From JAUVDZ01 sp964346325 (GTDB lineage Bacteria; Patescibacteriota; Gracilibacteria; UBA1369; PNNO01), in the NCBI GenBank assembly GCA_964346325.1, contig CAYFUK010000008.1, positions 1 to 29,551 on the forward strand: a stretch of 29,551 nucleotides of DNA, written 5' to 3'. Under the pieces are notes generated by a model. The model saw only the letters and a program-made list of their open reading frames with translations. It did no database searches and was not told the DNA's origin. Numbering within the stretch: the first letter of the stretch is position 1; every line of letters begins with the position of its first letter. Below are positions 16,394-23,815 of the stretch, in pieces. The position numbers were made by a program, and so were the translations under genes.

Positions 16394-17575
16394 ATGAATA
16401 TTGCATTAATAGCAGCGGCAGGTACCGGTAAAAGGATGAAAAACAAGACTCCAAAACTTCTTTTGCCTATACACAATAAACCGGTTTTATATCATACTGT
16501 TGTCAATTTCTACGATCATCCGGAAATTGACCGCATAGTTCTTGTTATTAATCGAAAACTTAAAAAACCGGTTGAGAAAATGATCAAAGCATACTTTCCG
16601 GGCAATTCAAAAAAAATCAAACTTGTACCCGGCGGCTCAACAAGAGCCGAAAGTGTACTTAACGGTGTTCAGTATATTTCAAGATATCTCAAGCCCGGAT
16701 CAAAAGATCTTATATTGATTCACAACGGTGCCAACCCGATTGTAAGCTATGATGAAATCAATATATGTATGAAAAAAGCGAAGTCAAAAGGTGCATGTAT
16801 TGTTACCAAACCTGTAAAATCAACACTTAAAGAAGCTCAAAAAATAAAAATTCAAAAAACTCACAATCGCGAAAAATTCAGGCTTGCGCAAACTCCTCAA
16901 ATTTTTACATATAAAATTTTAAAAGATTCTCTTAAAAAAGCGGGCGTCGATTATATAAATATGACCGATGAAGCACAGCTTGCAGAGGCGGCGGGACACA
17001 ATGTCTATCATATTCGGGCATCTGAAAATAATATAAAAGTTACAACAAAACAAGATTATGAATATATACGTCACGTTCTTGGAGATATTCCGGAAGATTA
17101 TATAATGGGAATAGGTCAGGATAGCCATGAGTTTTCAGATAAAGGAAATTTGATTTTGGGAGGCCTGGAATTTAAAAAAGAAAAAAAGCTAAAAGGAAAT
17201 TCAGATGGTGATGTTATTCTACATGCTCTTTGCAATGCCCTATTACAGGCAATCGGCCAAAAATCACTCGGAGCTTTTGCGGACAAATGGTGTAAAATCG
17301 AAAAGATCAAAGACAGCAAAAAATATATAAAAAAAATACTTAAAAAAGCCGACAAAAAAGGTTATAAAATAAACAATATAGGATGCATGATTGAAGGAAA
17401 ACATCCCAAAATCGATGAAATATCACCAAAATTAAAAGCCGGCCTTGCGGATTTGTGCGATGTGTCCCAAAACCGAATTGGAATCACAGCAACATCCGGA
17501 GAAAATTTAACTTCTTTCGGAAAAGGAAAAGGGTTACAATGTTATTGTATAATATCTTTAAAGAAAAATGATTAA
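16394..17575 (+). CDS. ispDF: Bifunctional IspD/IspF of the MEP isoprenoid pathway, divergent IspF half
   Basis: A fusion of 2-C-methylerythritol 4-phosphate cytidylyltransferase (residues about 1-232) and 2-C-methylerythritol 2,4-cyclodiphosphate synthase (about 236-393). The IspD half shows IALIAAAGTGKRM, PKLLLPIHNKPVLYHTV, VPGGSTRAESVLNGV and RLAQTPQIF...MTDEA; the usual HDAARP motif reads HNGANP. The IspF half keeps the zinc ligands of GQDSH (D243, H245) and H277, and the T-x-GE loop (ATSGENLTSFG), but HSDGDV is NSDGDV and the GDIG...FPDTD region is replaced by KSLGAFADKWCKIEKIKDS. It may be a specialised subfamily. The gene overlaps the start of ispE by 8 bases, so the last three MEP activities before IspG are made together. 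Confidence 0.9.
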   Translation: MNIALIAAAGTGKRMKNKTPKLLLPIHNKPVLYHTVVNFYDHPEIDRIVLVINRKLKKPVEKMIKAYFPGNSKKIKLVPGGSTRAESVLNGVQYISRYLKPGSKDLILIHNGANPIVSYDEINICMKKAKSKGACIVTKPVKSTLKEAQKIKIQKTHNREKFRLAQTPQIFTYKILKDSLKKAGVDYINMTDEAQLAEAAGHNVYHIRASENNIKVTTKQDYEYIRHVLGDIPEDYIMGIGQDSHEFSDKGNLILGGLEFKKEKKLKGNSDGDVILHALCNALLQAIGQKSLGAFADKWCKIEKIKDSKKYIKKILKKADKKGYKINNIGCMIEGKHPKIDEISPKLKAGLADLCDVSQNRIGITATSGENLTSFGKGKGLQCYCIISLKKND

Positions 17576-18425
17576 TTACGCTTTTGCAAAAGTAAATCTG
17601 GCACTGGACATATTACAGAAAGAATCGAGTGGTTATCATCGGATTCAGTCAATAATGCAACAGATTCCTTTGATGGATGAAATTATGTTCACTCAAACGG
17701 AGGGGAACGGTAATTTTAATATTAAATTCAGAGGAGACGAAGCCAATATGATCGATCCAAAAAATAATACTGTAATAGACGCAATTAAAGCTCTTAATAA
17801 GAACCGGTCATTCAAACATGATTATGAAATTATTGTTGATAAAAACATACCGGTTGCTGCGGGCCTTGGCGGAGGAAGCAGCGACGCAGCTGTGATAATC
17901 ACCACTTTGAATTCACTTGAAATAATGAAGCTCACTCCCGAAGAAATGCGCAAAATCGGTACCGGAATAGGTATGGATGTGCCGTTTTTTATTGAACGTG
18001 AAACAGCGTACGCAACACATTACGGAGAAGAAATCAAAACTCTGCCCAGGCTAACAAATTTAAGCGGCTGGAAAGAAAAATATAAACTTTTGGTTGTACC
18101 CCAAATGCGCCGGACAAGCGAACAAATGTATTCAAAAATTAATCTCGGGAACTGCGGCGCAAATACGGATAAAACGGAAAAAATGCTTAAAAGCATCGAA
18201 TCTAATTCAACCGAACATGTTTTTGAAAACCTTCATAATGATTTTGAAAATTTTGCAGGCGAAGGTTTTATTGAACTTAAAGATAAATTACTTAAGAACG
18301 GCGCTGAACATGTAATTTTATGCGGCTCGGGTACAGCAGTATTCGCGCTTTCTAATAGTCCGTTCGATTCAGAAGCGCTTTCCCGAGAGTTACCGAATCA
18401 GCGTATTCTAAATCTGATCCGATAG
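17568..18425 (+). CDS. ispE: 4-diphosphocytidyl-2-C-methyl-D-erythritol kinase
   Basis: Phosphorylates CDP-methylerythritol, the step between the two activities of IspDF. The GHMP-kinase fold is clear: AFAKVNLALDILQKESSGYH at the N-terminus, the ATP-binding PVAAGLGGGSSDAAV, GTGIGMDVPFFI with the catalytic aspartate, and a C-terminal LCGSGTAVFAL. The 285-residue length is normal. The ATG lies inside the end of ispDF, an 8-base overlap typical of translational coupling. Its last 74 bases overlap, tail to tail, the end of recR on the other strand; both C-termini look like real family sequence. Confidence 0.95.
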   Translation: MINYAFAKVNLALDILQKESSGYHRIQSIMQQIPLMDEIMFTQTEGNGNFNIKFRGDEANMIDPKNNTVIDAIKALNKNRSFKHDYEIIVDKNIPVAAGLGGGSSDAAVIITTLNSLEIMKLTPEEMRKIGTGIGMDVPFFIERETAYATHYGEEIKTLPRLTNLSGWKEKYKLLVVPQMRRTSEQMYSKINLGNCGANTDKTEKMLKSIESNSTEHVFENLHNDFENFAGEGFIELKDKLLKNGAEHVILCGSGTAVFALSNSPFDSEALSRELPNQRILNLIR

Positions 18426-18948
18426 GCAAACCACGCGCAATTCTCGAAATTTTAACATTGCTTTCGGAAAAATATTTTTGAATATAAAGTGCTGTTGCCT
18501 CGCCTTCCATGCTGGGGTTTGTAGCCAATATAAGTTCTTTTATTTCAGCACTGTTATCAACACGGCTAAAAAGTTCCGTGATTTTTAGCTGATCGGCCGT
18601 TATTCCGTCAACCGGTGACAAAACACCATGCAAAACATGGTACAAACCTTTATATTTGCCGGTTTTTTCAATTGCAATAACATCCAAAACCTCCTCTACA
18701 ATGCAAACCCTGTGAGTTTCCCGCGTTGGATCGCTACAAATATTGCACGGAGATTGTTCCGTTACATGCCAGCAATACTCGCAAAACGCCAACCCGTCTT
18801 TTAGATTGAGCAAAGATTCTCCAAGCGGTTTTATTCTCTGATGAGGCGACCTTAGCAAATAAACCGCCAGCCTTTGAGCGGACTTTGGGCCTATACCGGG
18901 GAGCCTGGCAAGTTCATCAATAAGTTTTTGTAAAGAAGCGGGGAGCAT
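18352..18948 (-). CDS. recR: Recombination protein RecR
   Basis: Works with RecO and RecF to load RecA at gaps. The 198-residue protein has the N-terminal helix-hairpin-helix (LARLPGIGPKSAQRLA), a C4 zinc finger (C56, C59, C68, C71), a Toprim domain beginning RVCIVEE, and the C-terminal ARGLPIGSDLEYADSVTLGKAL. All expected parts are present. It starts 3 bases after the folE stop, so the two genes form an operon. Its end overlaps ispE by 74 bases in the opposite direction, so convergent transcripts would be complementary there. Confidence 0.96.
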   Translation of the reverse strand: MLPASLQKLIDELARLPGIGPKSAQRLAVYLLRSPHQRIKPLGESLLNLKDGLAFCEYCWHVTEQSPCNICSDPTRETHRVCIVEEVLDVIAIEKTGKYKGLYHVLHGVLSPVDGITADQLKITELFSRVDNSAEIKELILATNPSMEGEATALYIQKYFSESNVKISRIARGLPIGSDLEYADSVTLGKALLNRTDY

Positions 18949-18951
18949 AAT

Positions 18952-19506
18952 CTAACGTTCTAAATGTTTTAAAAATTCCGAACGGGTTTTATCATTCTTT
19001 TTAAATAAACCTTTAACAGAAGAAGTTGTAACAACAGTATTTTGTTTTTCAACCCCGCGTGCCATCATACACATGTGTCTGGCTTCCAAAATAACACCCA
19101 CACCTTTGGGATACAAAGCTTCGTTTAAAGCCTCCGCAATTTGCTGTGTCAGCCTTTCCTGATTTTGCAAACGCCGTGAAAAAATCTCAACAATTCTCGG
19201 AATCTTTGAAAGTCCTATTATTTTGCCGTTCGGAATGTATCCAACGTGAGCTTTTCCGTAAAAAGGAATCAAATGGTGCTCACATGTACTGTAAAATTCG
19301 ATGTCTTTAACAACAATCATTTCGTCATATTTTTCGTCATCGAAAACAGTAAGGATATCTTCGGGCTCCTGCCTGTAGCCGGAATAAAGTTTATCCCAGG
19401 CTTTACTGAATCTGTCGGGAGTCTGTTCAAGGCCTTCGCGGTCGGGATCATCTCCTATATATTTTATGAAGTCGCGTGTAAATTCTTTGATTTTATCTTT
19501 ATCCAT
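18952..19506 (-). CDS. folE: GTP cyclohydrolase I
   Basis: Converts GTP to 7,8-dihydroneopterin triphosphate, the first step toward tetrahydrofolate and also toward queuosine. Zinc ligands are visible as C75 and H78 (STCEHHLIPF) and C146 (EARHMCMMARG), along with QERLTQQIAEAL and the C-terminal TTSSVKGLF. The 184-residue length is normal for the type IA enzyme. It leads an operon with recR. No other folate gene is in the window, while queG, the last queuosine step, lies about 4 kb away; this makes a queuosine role possible but unproved. Its start codon is only 45 bases from that of the divergent adenosyltransferase gene. Confidence 0.96.
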   Translation of the reverse strand: MDKDKIKEFTRDFIKYIGDDPDREGLEQTPDRFSKAWDKLYSGYRQEPEDILTVFDDEKYDEMIVVKDIEFYSTCEHHLIPFYGKAHVGYIPNGKIIGLSKIPRIVEIFSRRLQNQERLTQQIAEALNEALYPKGVGVILEARHMCMMARGVEKQNTVVTTSSVKGLFKKNDKTRSEFLKHLER

Positions 19507-19522
19507 AGTAAAGTGGTTTTAA

Positions 19523-19535
19523 ATCACCGGGTGAT
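19523..19535. promoter_or_regulatory. Operator-like inverted repeat between folE and the adenosyltransferase gene
   Basis: ATCACC-G-GGTGAT is a perfect 13-base palindrome in the middle of a 45-base gap between two divergent start codons. A dimeric regulator there could affect both genes. A similar element, ATCACTTGGTGAT, is found upstream of alaS. Confidence 0.4.
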
Positions 19536-19551
19536 ATTTTAACATTTTGGT

Positions 19552-20100
19552 ATGAAAATATACACCAAAACCGGAGACAAAGGCAAAACTTCTTTATATG
19601 ACGGAGAAAAAGTAAGCAAAAGTTCTTTGCGTGTGGCGGCATACGGCGATATTGACGAGTTAAGCAGTTCGATTGGGTTTGCGATTTCGATTGTGAAATC
19701 GCGACGTGTAAAAAAAATCCTGGAGAATGTTCAGCGAGATTTATTTGTTTTGGGATCACACATTGCAACATGCAAAAAAGAAGATTATGATATTTTGCCG
19801 GAATTAGAAAAGGTGATCGATGAATTCAGCGAAAAACTGCCAAAATTAACACGTTTTGTCCTGCCCGGCGGAACAAAAGGGGCGGCCGCAATCCACCTGG
19901 CGCGAACATGCTGCAGGCGCGCAGAAAGAACATGCGTAAAATTAAGTGAAGAGCAATACTTATACGAATCGGTTCTTCCATACTTAAACAGACTTTCGGA
20001 TTTACTTTTTGTATTGGCCAGAGTTATGAATAAAAGGAAAGATATTCAAATAGCATCTATCTCTGAAAATTCAAATCAAAGAAAAAAATTTTCAGGTTAG
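19552..20100 (+). CDS. PduO-type cob(I)alamin adenosyltransferase
   Basis: Transfers the adenosyl group of ATP to cob(I)alamin, making adenosylcobalamin. The 182-residue protein has the ATP-binding N-terminus MKIYTKTGDKGKTSLYDG, AAYGDIDELSSSIGFA, the catalytic FVLPGGTKGAAAIHLARTCCRRAER and LPYLNRLSDLLFVLARVMN, all typical of the PduO family. No cobalamin synthesis gene is seen here, so the cell may salvage B12. The only other B12-linked gene in the window is queG, which uses cobalamin but not the adenosyl form, so the consumer of adenosylcobalamin is elsewhere. The ATG has no Shine-Dalgarno sequence. Confidence 0.94.
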   Translation: MKIYTKTGDKGKTSLYDGEKVSKSSLRVAAYGDIDELSSSIGFAISIVKSRRVKKILENVQRDLFVLGSHIATCKKEDYDILPELEKVIDEFSEKLPKLTRFVLPGGTKGAAAIHLARTCCRRAERTCVKLSEEQYLYESVLPYLNRLSDLLFVLARVMNKRKDIQIASISENSNQRKKFSG

Positions 20101-20158
20101 CCCGAAGCTCATGAAATCTAAACTTTTTGTCGATCGTGTCAATTGTTCCATCTGGCAT
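20101..20158 (-). pseudogene. Possible remnant or mini-ORF sharing IDKKFRFH with the HNH nuclease tail
   Basis: In the gap between the adenosyltransferase and AMMECR1 genes the minus strand reads MPDGTIDTIDKKFRFHELRAN. The eight residues IDKKFRFH are identical to the tail of the HNH nuclease at 29301-29551, and the DNA is also similar (about 20 of 23 bases). A frame from ATG 20158 would end at 20057, antisense inside the adenosyltransferase gene. It may be a decayed gene end, a small gene or a shared functional peptide. Confidence 0.3.
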
Positions 20159-20180
20159 TTTGTTTTTGAGCTCGGACAAA

Positions 20181-20705
20181 CTAAAACTTCTCAACTTGAT
20201 AAGTATAAACAACGGTTTCGTCGTCCTTCCACGCATCAGGCTCAAGTCCAGCTTTTAAACACAGGCTTGATAAAAACTGCTCTTTTTCAGGAATATCATC
20301 CCAAACCTGTGGCAGATAAGTGGCTTTATAACCGCCCTGTTCAACTACTACTCCGTCTATAGCCGGCTGAATTTGTTCAACAGAGATTTTTTCCGGAACA
20401 GTTAATATAGAAATTTCAATATCAAGCTTTTTGAATTCATCTTCAGTTAATGCGGGAAATCTTGGATCACCAAAGGCGGCCTCGTGAGCGTTGCGCTGAA
20501 CCGCCTCCCACAAAGGATAAACCGGTTCGATATTTCCGATGCAACCGCGCAATTCTCCCTCGATTTCAAGTGTTACGAATACTCCCCTTTTTTCATGAAA
20601 TTCGGGTTCTTCAAATTTCCAATTTTTGAGTTCTTCAACTGCGAGTTCCGCGGCTATTGTATTATGTGCTAATTCCTTTAATTTAAATTTTTGTGCTTTT
20701 TCCAT
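20181..20705 (-). CDS. amrA: AmmeMemoRadiSam system protein A (AMMECR1 family)
   Basis: A 174-residue protein with the full AMMECR1 domain, including the invariant LRGCIG motif (residues 52-57), GVFVTL, DPRFPALTEDE and the C-terminal YLPQVWDDIPEKEQFLSSLCLKAGL. The domain is conserved from bacteria to humans and its reaction is, to my knowledge, not established. It is the last gene of a minus-strand run after the MEMO1-like gene, from which it is separated by 3 bases, and the radical SAM gene. This trio defines the AmmeMemoRadiSam system. The start ATG at 20703-20705 has no Shine-Dalgarno sequence and is probably coupled to the gene before it. Confidence 0.93.
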   Translation of the reverse strand: MEKAQKFKLKELAHNTIAAELAVEELKNWKFEEPEFHEKRGVFVTLEIEGELRGCIGNIEPVYPLWEAVQRNAHEAAFGDPRFPALTEDEFKKLDIEISILTVPEKISVEQIQPAIDGVVVEQGGYKATYLPQVWDDIPEKEQFLSSLCLKAGLEPDAWKDDETVVYTYQVEKF

Positions 20706-20708
20706 AAT

Positions 20709-21482
20709 CTATTTTGTGAATGCATAACAACCATAACCCACTACGCGGCTTTTGTCACCGGCAGTGTCGCCGGAATTTTTATAATCGATAAAGTGGCCTT
20801 TTAAGCCGAGTTTTTCAGCAAGATGCAATAACGTTAAAATTCCTTTAATTCCGCATGCCTCAACTGTTTTTGCATTCTCAATGTCGAGCCGCGGAAAGTA
20901 AGTGCTTGCTTGTTGATCAAGTTCTTTGGCTTCTTCGTAAGTATAAAAATGGCTTAAATCAGAGCTTACAACAATTATCACATCATCGCGCACAGCAAAA
21001 TCTTCAAGTTCGTTTGCCAATGCTTTGCTGTTCACTTCGCCCAAACAAACAGGATACAAGTCAATGTCCGGCAATACTTTCTGCAAAAAAGGCACCTGAA
21101 CTTCAAGAGAATGCTCTTGTATAAAAGGTTCTTCAAATTCTTTAATCAAATCACTTGTTGTAACTTTTTTAACATTAACTTCTCCCAATGGAGTCCGCCA
21201 TATATTCGATTCGGGAACCGCAGTGCCTAAAAAAGGCACGTAATGTGAAGGCCCGATCAGCAAAACTTTTTTGATATTAGCGCCCTTAATTAAATTATAA
21301 CCCGCAGCCGCCACAATGCCGGAATAAACATAGCCCGCATGGGGAACTATTAAAGCTTTCACCTCTCCTTTAATTTTCGGCTTTTTGCATTCCTGTAAAA
21401 AGTCGTCAATCATTTGATTCAGACTTTCTTTGTCTGACGGGTAAAAAGCCCCTGAAACAGCCGGTTTTCTTATTTTCACCAT
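20709..21482 (-). CDS. amrB: AmmeMemoRadiSam system protein B (MEMO1 family)
   Basis: A 257-residue MEMO1-like protein, related in fold to class III non-haem-iron dioxygenases. The residues that bind metal in human MEMO1 have clear counterparts: H48 (VPHAGYVYSG), H80 (GPSHYVPF), H178 (SSDLSHF) and C210 (EACGI). The N-terminus RKPAVSGAFYPSDKESL is typical. It probably binds iron or copper; the bacterial role is not known. Its ATG overlaps the end of the radical SAM gene by 7 bases, showing tight coupling. It precedes the AMMECR1 gene. Confidence 0.94.
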   Translation of the reverse strand: MVKIRKPAVSGAFYPSDKESLNQMIDDFLQECKKPKIKGEVKALIVPHAGYVYSGIVAAAGYNLIKGANIKKVLLIGPSHYVPFLGTAVPESNIWRTPLGEVNVKKVTTSDLIKEFEEPFIQEHSLEVQVPFLQKVLPDIDLYPVCLGEVNSKALANELEDFAVRDDVIIVVSSDLSHFYTYEEAKELDQQASTYFPRLDIENAKTVEACGIKGILTLLHLAEKLGLKGHFIDYKNSGDTAGDKSRVVGYGCYAFTK

Positions 21483-22489
21483 ACGCCGGGTAGTTTATGA
21501 CCACAGTTTTTACATTCGCCTTTATTATTAACATCACATTTTTCACAATCCAAGCCGAATCTTTTAATTACGATCTTATTACACTCGGAGCAATGCGTAC
21601 TTTCGGCCTCCAGACCCGGAATATTGCCCGTATAAACATATTTAAGACCCGCTTTTTTGCCGATTTTATATGCTCGCTCCAGTGTTTCCGCAGGTGTCGG
21701 AGGCGTATCCATCATTTTATAAGCCGGATAAAAAGCAGTTACATGCCATGGTATATCCTTTGAAACCGATGCAACATATTCCGCAATTTGCCGCAGCTCT
21801 TCATCGGAATCGTTTTTGTCCGGTATTATAAGAGTTGTAACTTCAAGCCAGATTCCCATTTTATGAGTTCGTTTAATATTATCAAGAACCGGCCGGAGTT
21901 TTGCACTGCATACATCCTTATAAAATTCTTCATTAAAACCTTTTAAATCAATATTAATCGCATCAAGATAAGGATGGATTTTTTCAAGTGCTTCTTTTGA
22001 TTCGTATCCGTTTGAAACAAAAACATTTTTAATACCGTGCTTGTGCGCGAGCTTTGCCGTGTCGTATGCGTATTCAAAAAATATGGCAGGCTCATTATAT
22101 GTGTAGGCGATTGAAGGTATATCGTTTTCCAGACAATACTTAACCGCATCTTTTGGCATCAAATCCTCTCCGATTGCCTCCTCTTCATTTTTTAATTTAA
22201 TCTGTGATATATCATAATTCTGACAAAACAAACAATGAAAATTGCATCCGACAGTACCAAAACTAAAAATTTTGGTACCCGGCATAAAATGGAACAAAGG
22301 CTTTTTTTCAATATTATCAACATGAGCAGCCACTGCTTTTCCGTAGACCAACAAATACAAATCTCCATCTTTATTTTGACGGATTCCGCAAATGCCCGTT
22401 AAACCGTCCGGAATATTGCAATACCAATTACAGGCCTTGCATTCGACTTTTTTATCTTCTTTTTTCTTGTAAAGAATACACTTATGCAT
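21476..22489 (-). CDS. amrS: AmmeMemoRadiSam system radical SAM enzyme
   Basis: A 337-residue radical SAM protein. The cluster motif is C82-x3-C86-x2-C89 (GCNFHCLFCQNYDIS). Before it lie four cysteines at 17, 20, 24 and 34 (CKACNWYCNI...GICG). After the barrel, a zinc-ribbon-like C-terminus holds about eight more cysteines (HCSEC, DCEKC, ECKNC). Other family marks are YTYNEPAIFFEYAYDTA and AFYPAYKMMDTPPTP. It resembles pyruvate formate-lyase activating enzymes but lacks a partner lyase here; its neighbours point to the AmmeMemoRadiSam group. The substrate is unknown. It ends with TGA read as stop, and starts 2 bases after a four-helix membrane protein gene. Confidence 0.94.
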   Translation of the reverse strand: MHKCILYKKKEDKKVECKACNWYCNIPDGLTGICGIRQNKDGDLYLLVYGKAVAAHVDNIEKKPLFHFMPGTKIFSFGTVGCNFHCLFCQNYDISQIKLKNEEEAIGEDLMPKDAVKYCLENDIPSIAYTYNEPAIFFEYAYDTAKLAHKHGIKNVFVSNGYESKEALEKIHPYLDAINIDLKGFNEEFYKDVCSAKLRPVLDNIKRTHKMGIWLEVTTLIIPDKNDSDEELRQIAEYVASVSKDIPWHVTAFYPAYKMMDTPPTPAETLERAYKIGKKAGLKYVYTGNIPGLEAESTHCSECNKIVIKRFGLDCEKCDVNNKGECKNCGHKLPGVW

Positions 22490-22491
22490 CT

Positions 22492-22869
22492 TTAAGCTTT
22501 AATTTTAACCACCTTCCTTTTATTCAGCTGCTTGCTGACAAAAGGCCATACAAGAATATAAATCAATCCTAAAATTCCAAGATATCCTACAATATCCACA
22601 CGTACGGGGAAAATAAAAATAAATGAAACAATTCCGATCACAAACTGCAAGATAAGCGGCATGAATTCCATATTTTCACGAACTTTATAAAACTGTCCTA
22701 TAACAGCCAAAACCATTAATCCGATATACAAAGGCTGTAATAAAGAGGGGTCCAAAAATCCGCCAAACCCGATTGCAATGAAACCGGAATATAAATATGG
22801 CGCTTCAAGCCCCAAAAGGCCTATTATAATGCCCGGAATATTACCTATATAAACAAATGAACGTTTCAT
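22492..22869 (-). CDS. Four-helix membrane protein of unknown function in the AmmeMemoRadiSam operon
   Basis: Not recognised. The 125-residue protein is mostly hydrophobic, with four predicted membrane segments (about 4-24, 47-61, 68-92 and 93-110), a polar loop around YKVRENMEF and a basic C-terminus (KQLNKRKVVKIKA). No catalytic or metal-binding cysteine or histidine pattern is visible. The gene is placed 2 bases before the radical SAM gene and 12 bases after queG, so all five genes are probably one transcript. By position it could anchor or supply the AmmeMemoRadiSam proteins; this is inference. Confidence 0.7.
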   Translation of the reverse strand: MKRSFVYIGNIPGIIIGLLGLEAPYLYSGFIAIGFGGFLDPSLLQPLYIGLMVLAVIGQFYKVRENMEFMPLILQFVIGIVSFIFIFPVRVDIVGYLGILGLIYILVWPFVSKQLNKRKVVKIKA

Positions 22870-22881
22870 ATTCCGATGATA

Positions 22882-23775
22882 TCATAATTTGAGATTTCTT
22901 TTAAGCCCTTTTAAACCCGCTCTTTTAATCGGAGAGCCGGCAAATTTTTGATCGAATTTTTCCGGGGACATATTTTGAATTTCATCCGGATTCAGTTTTG
23001 ATCCGGCGATATGATTTAAAAATTCAGGAATCTGAGTTGTTTTTGCTCTGCAATTATGAGGACAAACCTCCTGGCAAATATCGCATCCGAATGCGCGGTC
23101 TTTAATATCTCCGGTTAACGGACCTTTTTTCTCGATTGTCTGATAAGAAATACATTTGCGTGCATCAAGTCGGTAAGGATTTTTTAATGCTTTTGTTGGG
23201 CAGGCATCAATGCACTTTGTACAAGTGCCGCATGAACCCATAAAATTTTTAGCGGGCGGATCCGGCTTTATTTTGATTGTTGTTATTATTTCAGCCAGAA
23301 AAACCCACGAACCGAATTTTCGGGTAATCAAAGTTGTGTTTTTACCTATAAATCCAAGGCCCGCCTTAGCTGCAAAAGCACGCTCCAAAAACGGGCCCGC
23401 ATCGGAATAAAGTTTAAAATCCCGTTTTGATGCTCCGGTTTTTTCCATAATAAAGCGTCTGAGTTTTTTTAATTTTTTATCAATAACTTTGTGATAATCT
23501 TTGCCGAAAGCATACCTTGCAACTTTATAATCCGAATTAGCACCTTGTTGATAATAATTCATTCCAAGGCAGATAATTGAACGCGCTCCGGGTAAAATTT
23601 TTTGCGGATCCGCACGTTTTTCAGGCTCTTTCTTCATATATTTCATATCAGCTTCAAATCCGGAATTAAGCCAATTTTCAAAATTTTTTTTTGCTTCGGG
23701 CAGCGGCGTTGCTTCAATTATTTTTACCAAATCAAAACCCGAATTTTTTGCAAAATCTTTTATTTCATTATTCAT
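22882..23775 (-). CDS. queG: Epoxyqueuosine reductase QueG
   Basis: A cobalamin- and iron-sulfur-dependent enzyme that reduces epoxyqueuosine to queuosine in tRNA, the last step of that pathway. The 297-residue protein has the N-terminal catalytic domain (MKYMKKEPEKRADPQKILPGARSI and LYSDAGPFLERAFAAKAGLGFIGKNT) and two [4Fe-4S] motifs, CGTCTKCIDACPT and CDICQEVCPHN. The C-terminal HEAT-repeat part of long QueG forms is missing, as in many shorter members. I chose the ATG at 23773-23775; a TTG 9 bases upstream (23784) would add MIL. It appears to lead the operon with the membrane protein and the AmmeMemoRadiSam trio. It is divergent from the YibE/F gene. Confidence 0.95.
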   Translation of the reverse strand: MNNEIKDFAKNSGFDLVKIIEATPLPEAKKNFENWLNSGFEADMKYMKKEPEKRADPQKILPGARSIICLGMNYYQQGANSDYKVARYAFGKDYHKVIDKKLKKLRRFIMEKTGASKRDFKLYSDAGPFLERAFAAKAGLGFIGKNTTLITRKFGSWVFLAEIITTIKIKPDPPAKNFMGSCGTCTKCIDACPTKALKNPYRLDARKCISYQTIEKKGPLTGDIKDRAFGCDICQEVCPHNCRAKTTQIPEFLNHIAGSKLNPDEIQNMSPEKFDQKFAGSPIKRAGLKGLKRNLKL

Positions 23776-23815
23776 TAAAATCAATTAGAATCAGTTTGCA
23801 TTTACATTATATAGC

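Noticed and set aside
20981..22489. Radical SAM gene as a pyruvate formate-lyase activating enzyme
   Set aside because: No lyase is nearby, the cysteine-rich ends differ, and its neighbours are the MEMO1-like and AMMECR1-like genes.
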